Assembly: GCF_013752535.1 (NCBI RefSeq)
Contig: NZ_CP058348.1
Coordinates: 558,001 to 622,000 of the forward strand
Direction: 5' to 3'
Length of the DNA: 64,000 nt
Source: Bdellovibrio sp. KM01
GTDB lineage: Bacteria > Bdellovibrionota > Bdellovibrionia > Bdellovibrionales > Bdellovibrionaceae
Below the pieces are notes generated by a model. That model ran no database searches, was not told where the DNA came from, and saw only the letters and a program-made list of their open reading frames with translations. The translations under genes and the position numbers were made by a program. Of this stretch, positions 45,385 to 54,480 are shown one piece after another (within the stretch, counting starts at the first letter, position 1; the number at the start of each line of letters is the position of its first letter).

Positions 45385-45402
45385 GTCTTTTAAAGCTCGC
45401 TT

Positions 45403-47211
45403 TTATTTGCTGGCTTTTTCCATTCTTTGCAGGAACTTTTCTGCATTTTCAAACTGGGTCAATGTCAGACCATCGATCCACACACCTTTGGCGTTATAGA
45501 AAATCACCGTCGGTAAGCCCTGGATATTGTATTTCTTTTTTAGAACCTTCAGTGCAGGGGATTCTTTCGTGGCGTCGTATTTTAACAGCACGAAATTACT
45601 GCCCATAGCGCGAACCCGTGGGTCAGTGAATGTGTTTTCCGCAAGTTCGTGACAAGCAGCACACCATTCAGCCCAGAAATCGATGATTACAGGGCGGCCT
45701 TCCTTCACGGCTTGCGCTAAAGCTTCATCCGTATACGGTTGCCAATTCAAAGTTTGAATTTGGTTGATGGAATTATCAGCCATCACACGACCACGAATAT
45801 AAGGGCGCAAATCAAAAACAGACAATGCAATATAACCGATACCCACGATCAAAACGGCCTGCATGATACCTTTTTGAATGTGTTTACGGGGGCCGCTGCC
45901 TCCACCCTTCGTCGGCAAGAACGCTCCGTAAACGCTGGCCAGGATCACTAAGCCTAAACCCAGGGATCCATCAAACCAGCGCAGTGGAAGTAATAGTTCC
46001 AAGTAATAATAGAATGCCGAAAGCATCAACGTCCCAAGAATAAATTTGAACCAAACCATCCACGGACCTGAGCGGGGAAGCTTTTTAACCAACTGATTGG
46101 AAAGACCCAAAGCGATAAAGATCAAACCTAAACCCAGTGCATAGACAAACAGAAATAAGAAGCCAAAGAGCATGTTTTTAGTCGAGGCAACGTACGTCAG
46201 AATCGCAACCAAGACAGGTCCCACACAAGGACTTGCCACGATACCTGCAAATAAACCCGTCAGATAAATTCCCAAAATACTCTGCTTGTGCTTTTTTGCA
46301 CCCAAACCGTTTCTTAAGAAAGCTGGAACTTGCAAGTCATACAAGCCGTACATCGATAGTGCCATCGCCAGGAAAATCACACAAACTACGGAAAGTACGT
46401 AAGGGTTTCCTAAAGAGGCCCCGAACACGTTGCCGCTCGTGGCGGCAGCCAGTCCCAGCAGGGAGTATGTCGTTGCAATACCCAACACATATACGCAGGA
46501 AGTAAAAAAGTTTTGTAAGCGTGAGCGCTGTTCGGCGTGGTTGCCCAAAACCGCCAAAGTAATTGGGATCATCGGAAAGATACACGGAGTAAAGCTTGTG
46601 AAAATTCCCGCAAAGAAAACAAAGATCAATCCCGCCACCATACTTGAACCCAAGTATTTGGCAAAATTGTTGCTATCGAAAAATCCGTTAGCCTTTTCTT
46701 GCACCGTCGGCATATTTTGGATCTGAGCTGCACCCTCAACCATGGGTGTGATGATTGGGACTTCTAAAGTTTTGGTCGTCGGGAACAGACAGAACTGATC
46801 GGAGCACGCTTGATAAGTCAGTTCCAGTTTCATCTTTTCATATTTTTTTAAGAAGCGAGTCGGTGCTTCAATATGAGCGGTCAGAGTTCCTTCACCCACC
46901 AAACCGGTGCGTTCGCGTTTTGAGAATTTGTCATACCACTTCGTTACGGGCTCCAATTTAAACGGCGCCACTTTGAATCCATCTGGTTCATAGATAACGA
47001 CTTTGAATTGATCCTCGTAAGCGTGGAAATTCTCAGGAAGTTTTAATTTGAAAGTGAGGGAACCTCCCTGACCGGGACTCCACTCATAGGGAAGGACCTG
47101 GGTCTCGACCAAAAGAGGGTCGGTCTCAGAGGCAGTTGTCTGCGCCCAGGACGTAAGGCCCGGAAGCAGGAAAGAAACGATAAGGAAAAGGTTCTGCATT
47201 GTTGCTTTCAT
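45403..47211 (-). CDS. dsbD: Thiol:disulfide interchange protein DsbD
   Basis: This is a 602-residue protein in the three-part DsbD layout: signal peptide and N-terminal alpha domain (about 25-165, with YQACSDQFCLFPT holding the Cys pair), eight transmembrane helices (about 190-480) with TPCIFPMIPIT and ASPCVGPVLVA carrying the intramembrane cysteines, and a C-terminal periplasmic thioredoxin domain with WAEWCAACHE. It passes electrons from cytoplasmic thioredoxin to periplasmic disulfides, which suits a genome with many Cys-paired exported proteins. It is a single gene. Confidence 0.95.
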   Translation of the reverse strand: MKATMQNLFLIVSFLLPGLTSWAQTTASETDPLLVETQVLPYEWSPGQGGSLTFKLKLPENFHAYEDQFKVVIYEPDGFKVAPFKLEPVTKWYDKFSKRERTGLVGEGTLTAHIEAPTRFLKKYEKMKLELTYQACSDQFCLFPTTKTLEVPIITPMVEGAAQIQNMPTVQEKANGFFDSNNFAKYLGSSMVAGLIFVFFAGIFTSFTPCIFPMIPITLAVLGNHAEQRSRLQNFFTSCVYVLGIATTYSLLGLAAATSGNVFGASLGNPYVLSVVCVIFLAMALSMYGLYDLQVPAFLRNGLGAKKHKQSILGIYLTGLFAGIVASPCVGPVLVAILTYVASTKNMLFGFLFLFVYALGLGLIFIALGLSNQLVKKLPRSGPWMVWFKFILGTLMLSAFYYYLELLLPLRWFDGSLGLGLVILASVYGAFLPTKGGGSGPRKHIQKGIMQAVLIVGIGYIALSVFDLRPYIRGRVMADNSINQIQTLNWQPYTDEALAQAVKEGRPVIIDFWAEWCAACHELAENTFTDPRVRAMGSNFVLLKYDATKESPALKVLKKKYNIQGLPTVIFYNAKGVWIDGLTLTQFENAEKFLQRMEKASK

Positions 47212-47314
47212 ATATTTGTCTTAGTCCCTCTCCCGACTATGGGCAAGATTATTTGCCGATGACTCAATTCTAACATGTATCAAACCGATAGAGAAACTGA
47301 AGAGGTCATATTCT

Positions 47315-48181
47315 ATGGGTTTTGTAGGTATATTGATAGTTTTCGCGACAGTTTTCGGGGGCTATATTGCCGGTCACGGTAAGATGGGCGTCATCATCGA
47401 AGCTGCGGGTCTTGAGATGGTTATCATCGGGGGAGCTGCCTTCGGTGCATACGTTATTGCCAACCCAATGAAGATCGTAAAGATGGGGATTAAACTTTCC
47501 ATCAAAGCGATGACTTCGAAGGGTCCACAAAAGTCAGACTATGTTGAACTTTTGCAAATGCTTTTCCAACTTTTCCAAGTCTTCAGAAAAGAAGGTCCTC
47601 AAGGTATCGAGAAACATATCGAGGAACCGGAAAAGTCTGACATCTTTAAAGCTTACCCAAGCTTTATGCACAATCATCATGCCGTAGATTTTCTTTGCGA
47701 CACGATGAAGGTGACTTTGTCTTCTGAACTTTCTCCTTATGACGTAGATGATCTTTTGGATGCCGATATCAAAGGTATCCATGCCGAAGAACATCTAGCA
47801 CAACATGCCGTCGCCGCCGTAGCCGGTGGTTTCCCGGGTCTGGGGATCGTTGCCGCCGTACTTGGTATCGTTAAGACCATGGGTGTCTTGACCGCAGGTA
47901 CTGAGGTGATCGGTGAGTACGTTGCCCATGCCCTCGTGGGAACGATGTTAGGGGTTTTCTGTGCTTACGGTTTGATCGAGCCGACTGCAACTAAAATGGC
48001 AGCGGATATCGAAGCAGAAGGTCGTTACCTGGGTTGTATTAAAGCTGCGTTGGTAGCTTTGCAACGTGGTGCTCCTCCGATCGTGTGTGTGGAGTACGCT
48101 CGTCGTTCGATCATGCCGGAAGAAAGACCGACATTTAACGAAGTCGACAAAGCTACAAAAGAAATCAAGAAAGCTGCGTAA
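47315..48181 (+). CDS. motA: Flagellar motor stator protein MotA
   Basis: This is a 288-residue protein with four transmembrane helices, starting GFVGILIVFATVFGGYIAGHG as in E. coli MotA (295). The large cytoplasmic loop (about 60-165) touches the rotor; the last two helices contain GGFPGLGIVAAVLGIVKTMG and GTMLGVFCAYGLIEP with the conserved prolines. With MotB it makes the proton channel that turns the flagellum. GAAGAGGT precedes the ATG. motB follows after 53 bases. Confidence 0.95.
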   Translation: MGFVGILIVFATVFGGYIAGHGKMGVIIEAAGLEMVIIGGAAFGAYVIANPMKIVKMGIKLSIKAMTSKGPQKSDYVELLQMLFQLFQVFRKEGPQGIEKHIEEPEKSDIFKAYPSFMHNHHAVDFLCDTMKVTLSSELSPYDVDDLLDADIKGIHAEEHLAQHAVAAVAGGFPGLGIVAAVLGIVKTMGVLTAGTEVIGEYVAHALVGTMLGVFCAYGLIEPTATKMAADIEAEGRYLGCIKAALVALQRGAPPIVCVEYARRSIMPEERPTFNEVDKATKEIKKAA

Positions 48182-48234
48182 TGCTAACAGATCGGGAGCC
48201 AGGATTACGGCTCTCTCTGGATTAAGGAAGAACA

Positions 48235-49194
48235 ATGGCAGAGAAGAAACAGACAATCGTCATCAAAAAGATCATCGTCCAAGGCGGTGGTGGACACGGG
48301 GGCTCCTGGAAGGTTGCCCTTGCTGACTTTATGACGGCCTTGATGGCCTTCTTCCTGGTTATGTGGATCGTGGGTCAATCTGATCAAACTAAAAAAGCGG
48401 TTTCAGATTATTTCTCCACACCTTCAGTTATTGAATACAATTTCCAAAACTTCGGGGTTGAGCTGACTCTTGAAAAACTTTTCCTGGATCTTTTGAATGA
48501 GCCGTTAAAGGCGTTCCAAAGTTTCATGGAACCAATGGATAAAACTCCAAATCTATTGGATATGGGTTCTGCAAAAGTAGTGGCTGCGTATATGGCTGAC
48601 CAGATGAATGATGTCGCTAAAAACGTAGTGGTCACTCCCGAGGGTTTTGATTTCGATATTCCTGATTACATGTTGTTTGAACGTGGATCTTCTCAGCCGA
48701 ATGCTAATTTTGTCCAAGTAATGGATAAAATCAAAGGTGTAACGGCGGGATTGAAAGATGCCGAGATCAAACTTACATCAGGATTGTTTGTGCAATCGGT
48801 TCCAGATGGTGCTTTGATGACGGCGAATCGCGTGGCTTCTCAGCGTCTGGATATTGTTCGTAATAAAATTGCGGCTTCCTTGGAAAGCAGTACTGTGAAT
48901 GTAAACGGTGCCATCAGCGTGAAAGAAAAACGCGGTGAAGTGGATCCTAAGAAGCTGGTGGGTTTTATCAAAGTTAAGATCGCCCAAAAAGAACTGACAT
49001 CAGACGGTCGTAAGCAACGTAAGTTGGAATCGATGTTTGGTTCCAAGAACGTAGACATGTCGGTATATGATAATTTTGTTCAGCAGGTGTCCACTCGTCG
49101 CAAAGAAGAAGCGCAACAGAAAAAGCCTCTTCGCGAGCAAGTGAACGATGAATTAAACGAAGCGGCTAAAAGCCCGTCTTCGCTGACAGAATAA
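48235..49194 (+). CDS. motB: Flagellar motor stator protein MotB
   Basis: This is a 319-residue protein. A short basic, Gly-rich N-terminus (KKIIVQGGGGHGGSWK) leads to the single transmembrane helix with the proton-binding aspartate (D31 in ALADFMTALMAFFLVMW). The C-terminal periplasmic domain is OmpA-like (about 140-280) with SGLFVQS and RVASQRLDIVRNKI, though more divergent from peptidoglycan-binding MotB than usual. The GAASK-type Gly-rich leader is longer than in E. coli. Its last 29 bases overlap the end of a convergent outer-membrane gene. Confidence 0.93.
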   Translation: MAEKKQTIVIKKIIVQGGGGHGGSWKVALADFMTALMAFFLVMWIVGQSDQTKKAVSDYFSTPSVIEYNFQNFGVELTLEKLFLDLLNEPLKAFQSFMEPMDKTPNLLDMGSAKVVAAYMADQMNDVAKNVVVTPEGFDFDIPDYMLFERGSSQPNANFVQVMDKIKGVTAGLKDAEIKLTSGLFVQSVPDGALMTANRVASQRLDIVRNKIAASLESSTVNVNGAISVKEKRGEVDPKKLVGFIKVKIAQKELTSDGRKQRKLESMFGSKNVDMSVYDNFVQQVSTRRKEEAQQKKPLREQVNDELNEAAKSPSSLTE

Positions 49195-49846
49195 AGTAAA
49201 TTTCTCCGGTGCCATCCAGGTCACCGGCTGCAGAGGTGCCGGTCACGGCACCTTCAAAGAATATCGCTTTCCACTGAAATCCCAAAGCCGTTCGAAGATC
49301 AAAATAGCTGCTGATGGAATCCACATCAGGTGTATTGTATCCGGCTTCGTTATCCCATTTCCAATCTGTGAATACGGTTGTGACTTTGCCGAACCCAATT
49401 CTCATCGAACGTTGTTTTGTTCCTTCCCAGTTACTTAAGTTGTCTAAAGTAACGCGGTAAGTTCCAAAGTTTAAATGAAGTCCCAAAATGTTCCCGTTGC
49501 GAGCACCTTCTTTATAGTAAGTGCTATAGGAATACATAATCACCGCATTCGATTCCTGGCTGAAATCGATTTTGATATCCGCATTGGCTCGAAGGTTGAA
49601 ATGATCATCGCTGTTTTTAAAGTTCGTGTTCGAACCCCAAAGTCCCATGCGGAATTGAGGTCCAAAGTTAAACCAGAAAGAACCTTGCAAGGCGGGCGAG
49701 CCGTCTGATTGGTTCAATCCGTATTCAACGTATTGAGACAGCAGTGACACGTCACCGGTCATTTTAAAGGTTGGAGTGTTTTCCGCAGCTAAAGCCGCTG
49801 AATTCAGACCCAAGAGTATAATGATAAAACTGATGTATCTTCGCAT
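49166..49846 (-). CDS. Outer-membrane protein of the TIGR02001 type
   Basis: This is a 226-residue protein with signal peptide ending ALAAE (about 21). The mature part starts FKMTGDVSLLSQYVEYGLNQ and continues SDGSPALQGSFWFNFG, the signature of the TIGR02001 family of small putative porin-like barrels, with alternating strands throughout and a final KTGF. Function unknown; likely an outer-membrane beta barrel. The 3' end overlaps motB by 29 bases on the other strand. Confidence 0.85.
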   Translation of the reverse strand: MRRYISFIIILLGLNSAALAAENTPTFKMTGDVSLLSQYVEYGLNQSDGSPALQGSFWFNFGPQFRMGLWGSNTNFKNSDDHFNLRANADIKIDFSQESNAVIMYSYSTYYKEGARNGNILGLHLNFGTYRVTLDNLSNWEGTKQRSMRIGFGKVTTVFTDWKWDNEAGYNTPDVDSISSYFDLRTALGFQWKAIFFEGAVTGTSAAGDLDGTGEIYFILSAKTGF

Positions 49847-49943
49847 AGATAGTGGGTTTCATTGTGAACGAAGAAAGTACAAAATAAAAGAAAAGCCGTC
49901 GTGGAGCTGGACCAAAAGCCTAGGAACGGGGTATGAAAGCCCC

Positions 49944-50771
49944 ATGAATTTAGAACTTCCTTTAGATGAGTACACGTATATTGCTTTCGACACGGAAACC
50001 AGCGGAGCCTACCCAGTTGGCTACGACATCGTCGAGTTCGGAGCAGTGAAGTACTTTAAAGGGCAGGAAGTGGATCGTCTGCAGTTTCTTTTGAAACCCC
50101 GCGAACTGATGAGCGACTATATCATCGGGATCCACGGCATCACGAATATGATGGTGGCTGATGCGCCTGTCATGGAAGATAAAATTCATCAAATCCACGA
50201 GTTTTTTAAGGGCTCTGTGGTCATGGCTCACCATGCTCCCTTTGATCTGGGATTTCTTTCTATTGATTTTGAAAAAGCCGGATTGTCGTTACCGACAGAA
50301 CCCGCTCTTTGCACCAGCCTTCTTTCGCGTAAATGGATTCATGGTGTTGAAAATCACAAACTGCAAACATTGATCAAGCATTTGAACATTGATGGTGGTC
50401 AGGCACATCGGGCCTATGATGATGCGAAAGCTTGTCTTTATGTCGGCTTGGAATGTTTCAAGAAAATGGGTGATGGTGCCACTCTTGAGCAAGCTATCAA
50501 AAGTCAGGGTAAAAAATTATGGTGGAAAGATTATGCTATGCACACCGTAAATGACACCAACCTAAAGACGATGATTGAATCCATTCACACCAAAAAAGAT
50601 TTGGACCTCGTATATGATGGCGGCTCAGCTAAGGGCGAAACGCGCCGTGTGAGCCCCATTGGAATCGTACGTAATCCAGATGGCGACTATCTTATGGCCC
50701 TTTGTCAGAGAGAAAATACCAATAAACGATATTATCTGTCTCGCATCAAAGATGTGGGCATTGTTTATTAA
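49944..50771 (+). CDS. DEDDh 3'-5' exonuclease (DnaQ-like) with C-terminal WYL-like domain
   Basis: I use the ATG at 49944, which gives 275 residues beginning just before the fold; a longer frame reads into the divergent gene's promoter. Exonuclease domain (about 8-180): AFDTETSG (D16, E18), MAHHAPFDLGFL and AHRAYDDAKA give the DEDDh residues. The last 70 residues (about 205-272) read LKTMIESIHTKKDLDLVY, RRVSPIGIV, DYLMALCQRENT and RYYLSRIKDV, the order of a WYL ligand-binding domain. It may trim DNA or RNA ends under control of a bound ligand or nucleic acid. The ribosome site is weak. Confidence 0.82.
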   Translation: MNLELPLDEYTYIAFDTETSGAYPVGYDIVEFGAVKYFKGQEVDRLQFLLKPRELMSDYIIGIHGITNMMVADAPVMEDKIHQIHEFFKGSVVMAHHAPFDLGFLSIDFEKAGLSLPTEPALCTSLLSRKWIHGVENHKLQTLIKHLNIDGGQAHRAYDDAKACLYVGLECFKKMGDGATLEQAIKSQGKKLWWKDYAMHTVNDTNLKTMIESIHTKKDLDLVYDGGSAKGETRRVSPIGIVRNPDGDYLMALCQRENTNKRYYLSRIKDVGIVY

Positions 50772-50849
50772 CCCTCACCTTGACGCTTTCTAAATCGGAT
50801 ACATGATTAACTTATGACCCTGCACTCACAGCAGGGGAAAGGTGAGACC

Positions 50850-53225
50850 ATGTCATTCGTATCTGGCTACCTTCCAGTTATTCCGCTAAGAAATGCCGTT
50901 CTGTTTCCCGGTGTCAGCATGCCTTTGCGGGTTGGAAGAGACCGCAGTATCCAAGCTTTGCAAAAAGCCTTAACCAACCAAAAGTGGATCGTTTTACTGA
51001 CTCAGAAAAATCCTGACGGCACTGTGGAAAAGCCCGAGGATATGCATACTGTCGGTACTCTATGTAAAATTGAATCCCATAAAAAAGAAGACGATGGAAG
51101 CTTTACTATTTTCGTCAATGCTCATCAGCGCATTCGTGCGCGTGAAATGAGATTTGAAAACGGAATCTATGAGACTTTGACGGAAGGAATTGAAGATATT
51201 CTGGTTGCTGATCAGAAGACCGAGGAAGCCTTGCTTGAAAGCCTCAAACAGATCGCTTACGACACCGTTGATTTGCTGGGCAAACACATGCGCCGGGTAA
51301 AAGAATGGATCGCAGAGATCGAAGAGTTATCACTCCTGACCAATGTTTGTGCAGCTCATGCAGACTTCACCCTTGGTGAAAAGCAGGGGATTCTGGAAAC
51401 TTCAGATGTCCGTGAACGCGCATTGAAAATTCTGGATCTGATGAAGGAACAAAAAGAACGTCTGAAAATTCAGATCGATATCCGTCAGAAACTAAGTGAA
51501 AACATCAATCAAAGCCAGAAAGAAAGCATATTGCGCGAGCAAATGCGGGTCATTCGCGAACAATTGGGCGATGAAGACAACAATGATGTCGCCGATAACT
51601 TCCGTAAAAAAATTCTTGCGGCGGGAATGCCCGACGAGGCGTTGGCGTTGGCGAATTCTCAGTTGAAGCGATTGGAAAATATAAACTCGGCATCGCCCGA
51701 ATATCAAATCATCCGTACGCATCTGGATTTGATGACAGATTTGCCGTGGAGTAAATCTTCGCCGGATCAAGAAATTGATCTGGAGAAAGCCGAAAAGATT
51801 TTGAACGAGGATCACTTCGGCATGGATAAAATTAAAAAAAGAATCCTGCAGCATTTGGCGGTGATGAAGTTGCGTAAATCGCATCAGGGTTCGATTCTGT
51901 TATTCGTAGGACCTCCGGGAGTAGGTAAAACTTCACTCGGTAAAAGTATTGCGCGCGCGCTGAATAAAAAATATGTGCGTGTTGCCTTAGGGGGTGTTCG
52001 TGATGATGCGGAAATCCGCGGTCACCGTCGCACCTATATCGGCGCAATGCCGGGTCGAATTATTTCTGGAATTAAGAAAGCCGGTGAAAACGATCCTGTA
52101 TTTGTACTGGATGAGATCGATAAATTATCGCGCAGCTTTAATGGCGACCCTGCAAGTGCCCTTTTGGAGACTTTGGACCCTGAGCAGAATAATACTTTCC
52201 AAGATCACTACCTGGATACGGCTTACGATCTTTCAAAGGTGCTATTTATCGCCACGGCTAATGCGCTCGATACAATTCCGGGTCCTCTGTTGGATCGTAT
52301 GGAAGTGATTGAACTTACGGGCTATACAATTGATGAAAAGAAAAATATCGCGAAACGCCACTTATGGCCGAAGCAGCTCAAAGAGCACGGTATTGAGGAG
52401 TCTCAGTTGGAGATCACTGAAGGTGCTTTGACGAAAATGATTACCGATTACACTCGTGAAGCGGGTGTGCGTGAACTGCAACGTAAAATCGCGACGATTT
52501 GTAAATTTATGAGCTTGAAGATCTTAAAATCCGAAGGTGCAAAACTGATTGTTGATATCAATGATCTGGATGACATCTTTGGTGCGGAAAGATTCTCGGC
52601 GGATCTAACGGAAACAGCGTTGCCTCCAGGTGTAGTAACGGGGCTTGCATGGACTCCGGTGGGCGGTGATATCCTGTTCATAGAAACGGAAGAAATGCCG
52701 GGCACAGGCCAGTTGTTGCTTACCGGGCAACTGGGTGAGGTGATGCAGGAATCCGCTAAGATCGCGATGAGTTTATTGAAGGCGCGGTTGCCTTTAATGG
52801 ATCCGTCGGTGGATTTCACAAAAAAAGAAGTTCATGTCCATGTTCCTGCAGGCGCCATCCCTAAAGATGGTCCCTCTGCTGGGGTGACGATGTTGACGTC
52901 GATTGCTTCAAAAATGTTGAAAAAACCGGTGAATCCAAAATTGGCGATGACAGGTGAAATCTCCCTTCGCGGAAGTGTTTTACCCGTCGGCGGAATCAAA
53001 GAAAAAATCATTGCTGCTCATCGGGCGGGGGTGACTGAAGTAATCTTGTGTAAGAAAAACGAAAAAGACTTACGCGAGGTTCCTCAAGAGATCAAATCAA
53101 CGATGCAATTCCACTTCGTCGATAACGTAAATGATCTTTTGAAGATCGCTTTGGAAATCGATTTCCCGGCCTACAAAATGAGTGCGAACAACACAACGCC
53201 TCTATTTCCCAGAGCCCTTAACTAA
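50850..53225 (+). CDS. lon: ATP-dependent protease Lon
   Basis: This is a 791-residue protein starting [15 protein letters not shown]; the ATG at 50850 follows GGGGAAAGGTGAG. The order is LON N-domain (about 8-200), coiled linker, AAA+ domain with Walker [23 protein letters not shown] and sensor residues, then the Ser-Lys protease with [10 protein letters not shown] (catalytic Ser) and [15 protein letters not shown] (catalytic Lys). It degrades misfolded and regulatory proteins in the cytoplasm. Its stop codon lies inside a 14-base tandem repeat that borders a long hairpin. Confidence 0.97.
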   Translation: MSFVSGYLPVIPLRNAVLFPGVSMPLRVGRDRSIQALQKALTNQKWIVLLTQKNPDGTVEKPEDMHTVGTLCKIESHKKEDDGSFTIFVNAHQRIRAREMRFENGIYETLTEGIEDILVADQKTEEALLESLKQIAYDTVDLLGKHMRRVKEWIAEIEELSLLTNVCAAHADFTLGEKQGILETSDVRERALKILDLMKEQKERLKIQIDIRQKLSENINQSQKESILREQMRVIREQLGDEDNNDVADNFRKKILAAGMPDEALALANSQLKRLENINSASPEYQIIRTHLDLMTDLPWSKSSPDQEIDLEKAEKILNEDHFGMDKIKKRILQHLAVMKLRKSHQGSILLFVGPPGVGKTSLGKSIARALNKKYVRVALGGVRDDAEIRGHRRTYIGAMPGRIISGIKKAGENDPVFVLDEIDKLSRSFNGDPASALLETLDPEQNNTFQDHYLDTAYDLSKVLFIATANALDTIPGPLLDRMEVIELTGYTIDEKKNIAKRHLWPKQLKEHGIEESQLEITEGALTKMITDYTREAGVRELQRKIATICKFMSLKILKSEGAKLIVDINDLDDIFGAERFSADLTETALPPGVVTGLAWTPVGGDILFIETEEMPGTGQLLLTGQLGEVMQESAKIAMSLLKARLPLMDPSVDFTKKEVHVHVPAGAIPKDGPSAGVTMLTSIASKMLKKPVNPKLAMTGEISLRGSVLPVGGIKEKIIAAHRAGVTEVILCKKNEKDLREVPQEIKSTMQFHFVDNVNDLLKIALEIDFPAYKMSANNTTPLFPRALN

Positions 53226-53240
53226 AAGGTACGAACTAAA

Positions 53241-53324
53241 AGGTACGGACACACTTTCTCCAAACCCAAAAGCCACAGATTAATCTCTGTGGCTTTTGGG
53301 TTTGGAGAAAGTGTGTCCGTACCT
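53241..53324. repeat. Perfect 39-bp inverted repeat (element B)
   Basis: Arms 53241-53279 and 53286-53324 are perfect reverse complements around the six-base loop TTAATC. The inner part (AAAAGCCACAGA and partner) looks like an ordinary terminator stem; the outer part, beginning AGGTACGGACACACTTTCTC, resembles palindromic REP-type repeats. The left edge is a 14-base tandem repeat (ACTAAAAGGTACG twice, 53221-53247) and the right edge a 10-base one (CCTATTGTC twice). It separates the convergent lon and lspA genes. Confidence 0.9.
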
Positions 53325-53332
53325 ATTGTCGC

Positions 53333-54289
53333 CTATTGTCTTGGTTTGTCGTCGGGATTGATGCCGTCATTGAATTCTACGACATTCACGGTGCGCTCGG
53401 CTTTGATGACGTTCAGGCGCTTGGTGATTTCTTCTGCCAGGGCTTCCAGTTCTTTGAATTCGTCACCTTTACGAACTTTCAGCAAAGGTATGTTTTCACC
53501 TCTCATAATACCATACAGGTACCTTTCAAAGGCATAGATCGGTCCTGCGATACGGTGAGAAAGAACTTTACCGACGGCGAAAGTGATGGCACAGAACGCC
53601 ACACAGATGATAATGAACGTGATCACATAAGGAACCAGGAACTTATTCAATAGGAACTGGTTATTCCCCACTAGCTCCTGAATCGTCACACGCAGATAAG
53701 TGTAAGAGAACACCAGGCTGATCAGCGTAAGGCTTAAACCCACCGCCATCATCAGGATGCAATATTTTAACTGGAACGAAAGATTCACCCAGAACTTTTT
53801 GCGCGAATTGTTTTCCGGCCACAGCAATTCACCTTCACGAATGATCGCAAACACGATCAGGGCATAACCGACCCATTGCAAAGCATCTGCAATATTGAAT
53901 GCCGGACTGGAAAGAGTGGGTGTGCCTACAACGATAAAGTCGACAACATATCCCCACACGATACGATCCGCGACGTTCCCTAAAATCCCGCCGATCAAGA
54001 TCGAAAGACCACAACGCAGAGTCAGGGACTTAATTGGTAACATGTACTGGATAAGAGCATAGGTACACAAAAGAAACGCGCCACCCGTCGAAAGGGAAAC
54101 GATACGCAAAACTGAAGGCAAATCTGAAAACAGGCCTAGCATTGCGCCGTGATTGTGGTGCAATACAAAATGTAGTGGGCCATGGGATTTCACAGAGGTG
54201 ATATCCGTTGCCCACAATTTAGTTACGCGGTCGACCAACCAGGTCGCAACAAGTGGAAGTATAACAATGAGCCATTCGCGCTTTTTCAT
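53333..54289 (-). CDS. lspA: Lipoprotein signal peptidase (LspA) fused to a HAMP domain
   Basis: This is a 318-residue protein. Residues 1-155 form a signal peptidase II with four helices and both catalytic aspartates: GNVADRI (D108) and FNIADA (D135), plus D20 near the start. LspA removes signal peptides from diacylglyceryl prolipoproteins. Residues 165-243 add two more transmembrane helices and 245-295 a HAMP-like cytoplasmic module (IAGPIYAFERYLYGIMRGE, GDEFKELEALAEEI), then a short tail without an output domain. LspA is normally about 165 residues, so half of this protein is extra. Confidence 0.88.
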   Translation of the reverse strand: MKKREWLIVILPLVATWLVDRVTKLWATDITSVKSHGPLHFVLHHNHGAMLGLFSDLPSVLRIVSLSTGGAFLLCTYALIQYMLPIKSLTLRCGLSILIGGILGNVADRIVWGYVVDFIVVGTPTLSSPAFNIADALQWVGYALIVFAIIREGELLWPENNSRKKFWVNLSFQLKYCILMMAVGLSLTLISLVFSYTYLRVTIQELVGNNQFLLNKFLVPYVITFIIICVAFCAITFAVGKVLSHRIAGPIYAFERYLYGIMRGENIPLLKVRKGDEFKELEALAEEITKRLNVIKAERTVNVVEFNDGINPDDKPRQ

Positions 54290-54355
54290 TCACCACAGTC
54301 TAACAAGAGAGACTGAATTTGTTGCGAACTGATTTGCCGATCGCTACTATCGTCT

Positions 54356-54456
54356 AGGAAGCTTGATCGTGAATTTTTCCGGCGTTGCTCGTCGTCGGCG
54401 TACAGGGAGTACGCCTTCCTCCTCGCGCCTTGGCAAAATCCACGCTTAAGCTTCCT
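54356..54456. repeat. Imperfect inverted repeat with palindromic centre (element C)
   Basis: AGGAAGCTT (54356-54364) pairs with AAGCTTCCT (54448-54456). Inside this, imperfect arms (CGTGAATTTTTCC with GGCAAAATCCACG) lead to a central perfect palindrome GGCGTAC-AGGGA-GTACGCC (54397-54415). It lies between the divergent lspA and dacB genes, 24 bases before the dacB start. Confidence 0.8.
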
Positions 54457-54480
54457 GAAATAGTTCACGGAGGAATTAGG

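Noticed and set aside
47236-47262. FliA (sigma-28) promoter before motA: GCCGATGA at 47255-47262.
   Set aside because: The -10 word is only one base off the GCCGATAA consensus, but no TAAA stands at the required distance upstream (ACTA there), so I do not call it.
54385-54480. Longer start for dacB.
   Set aside because: The extra residues are translated hairpin DNA; the ATG at 54481 has GGAGG and a proper signal peptide.
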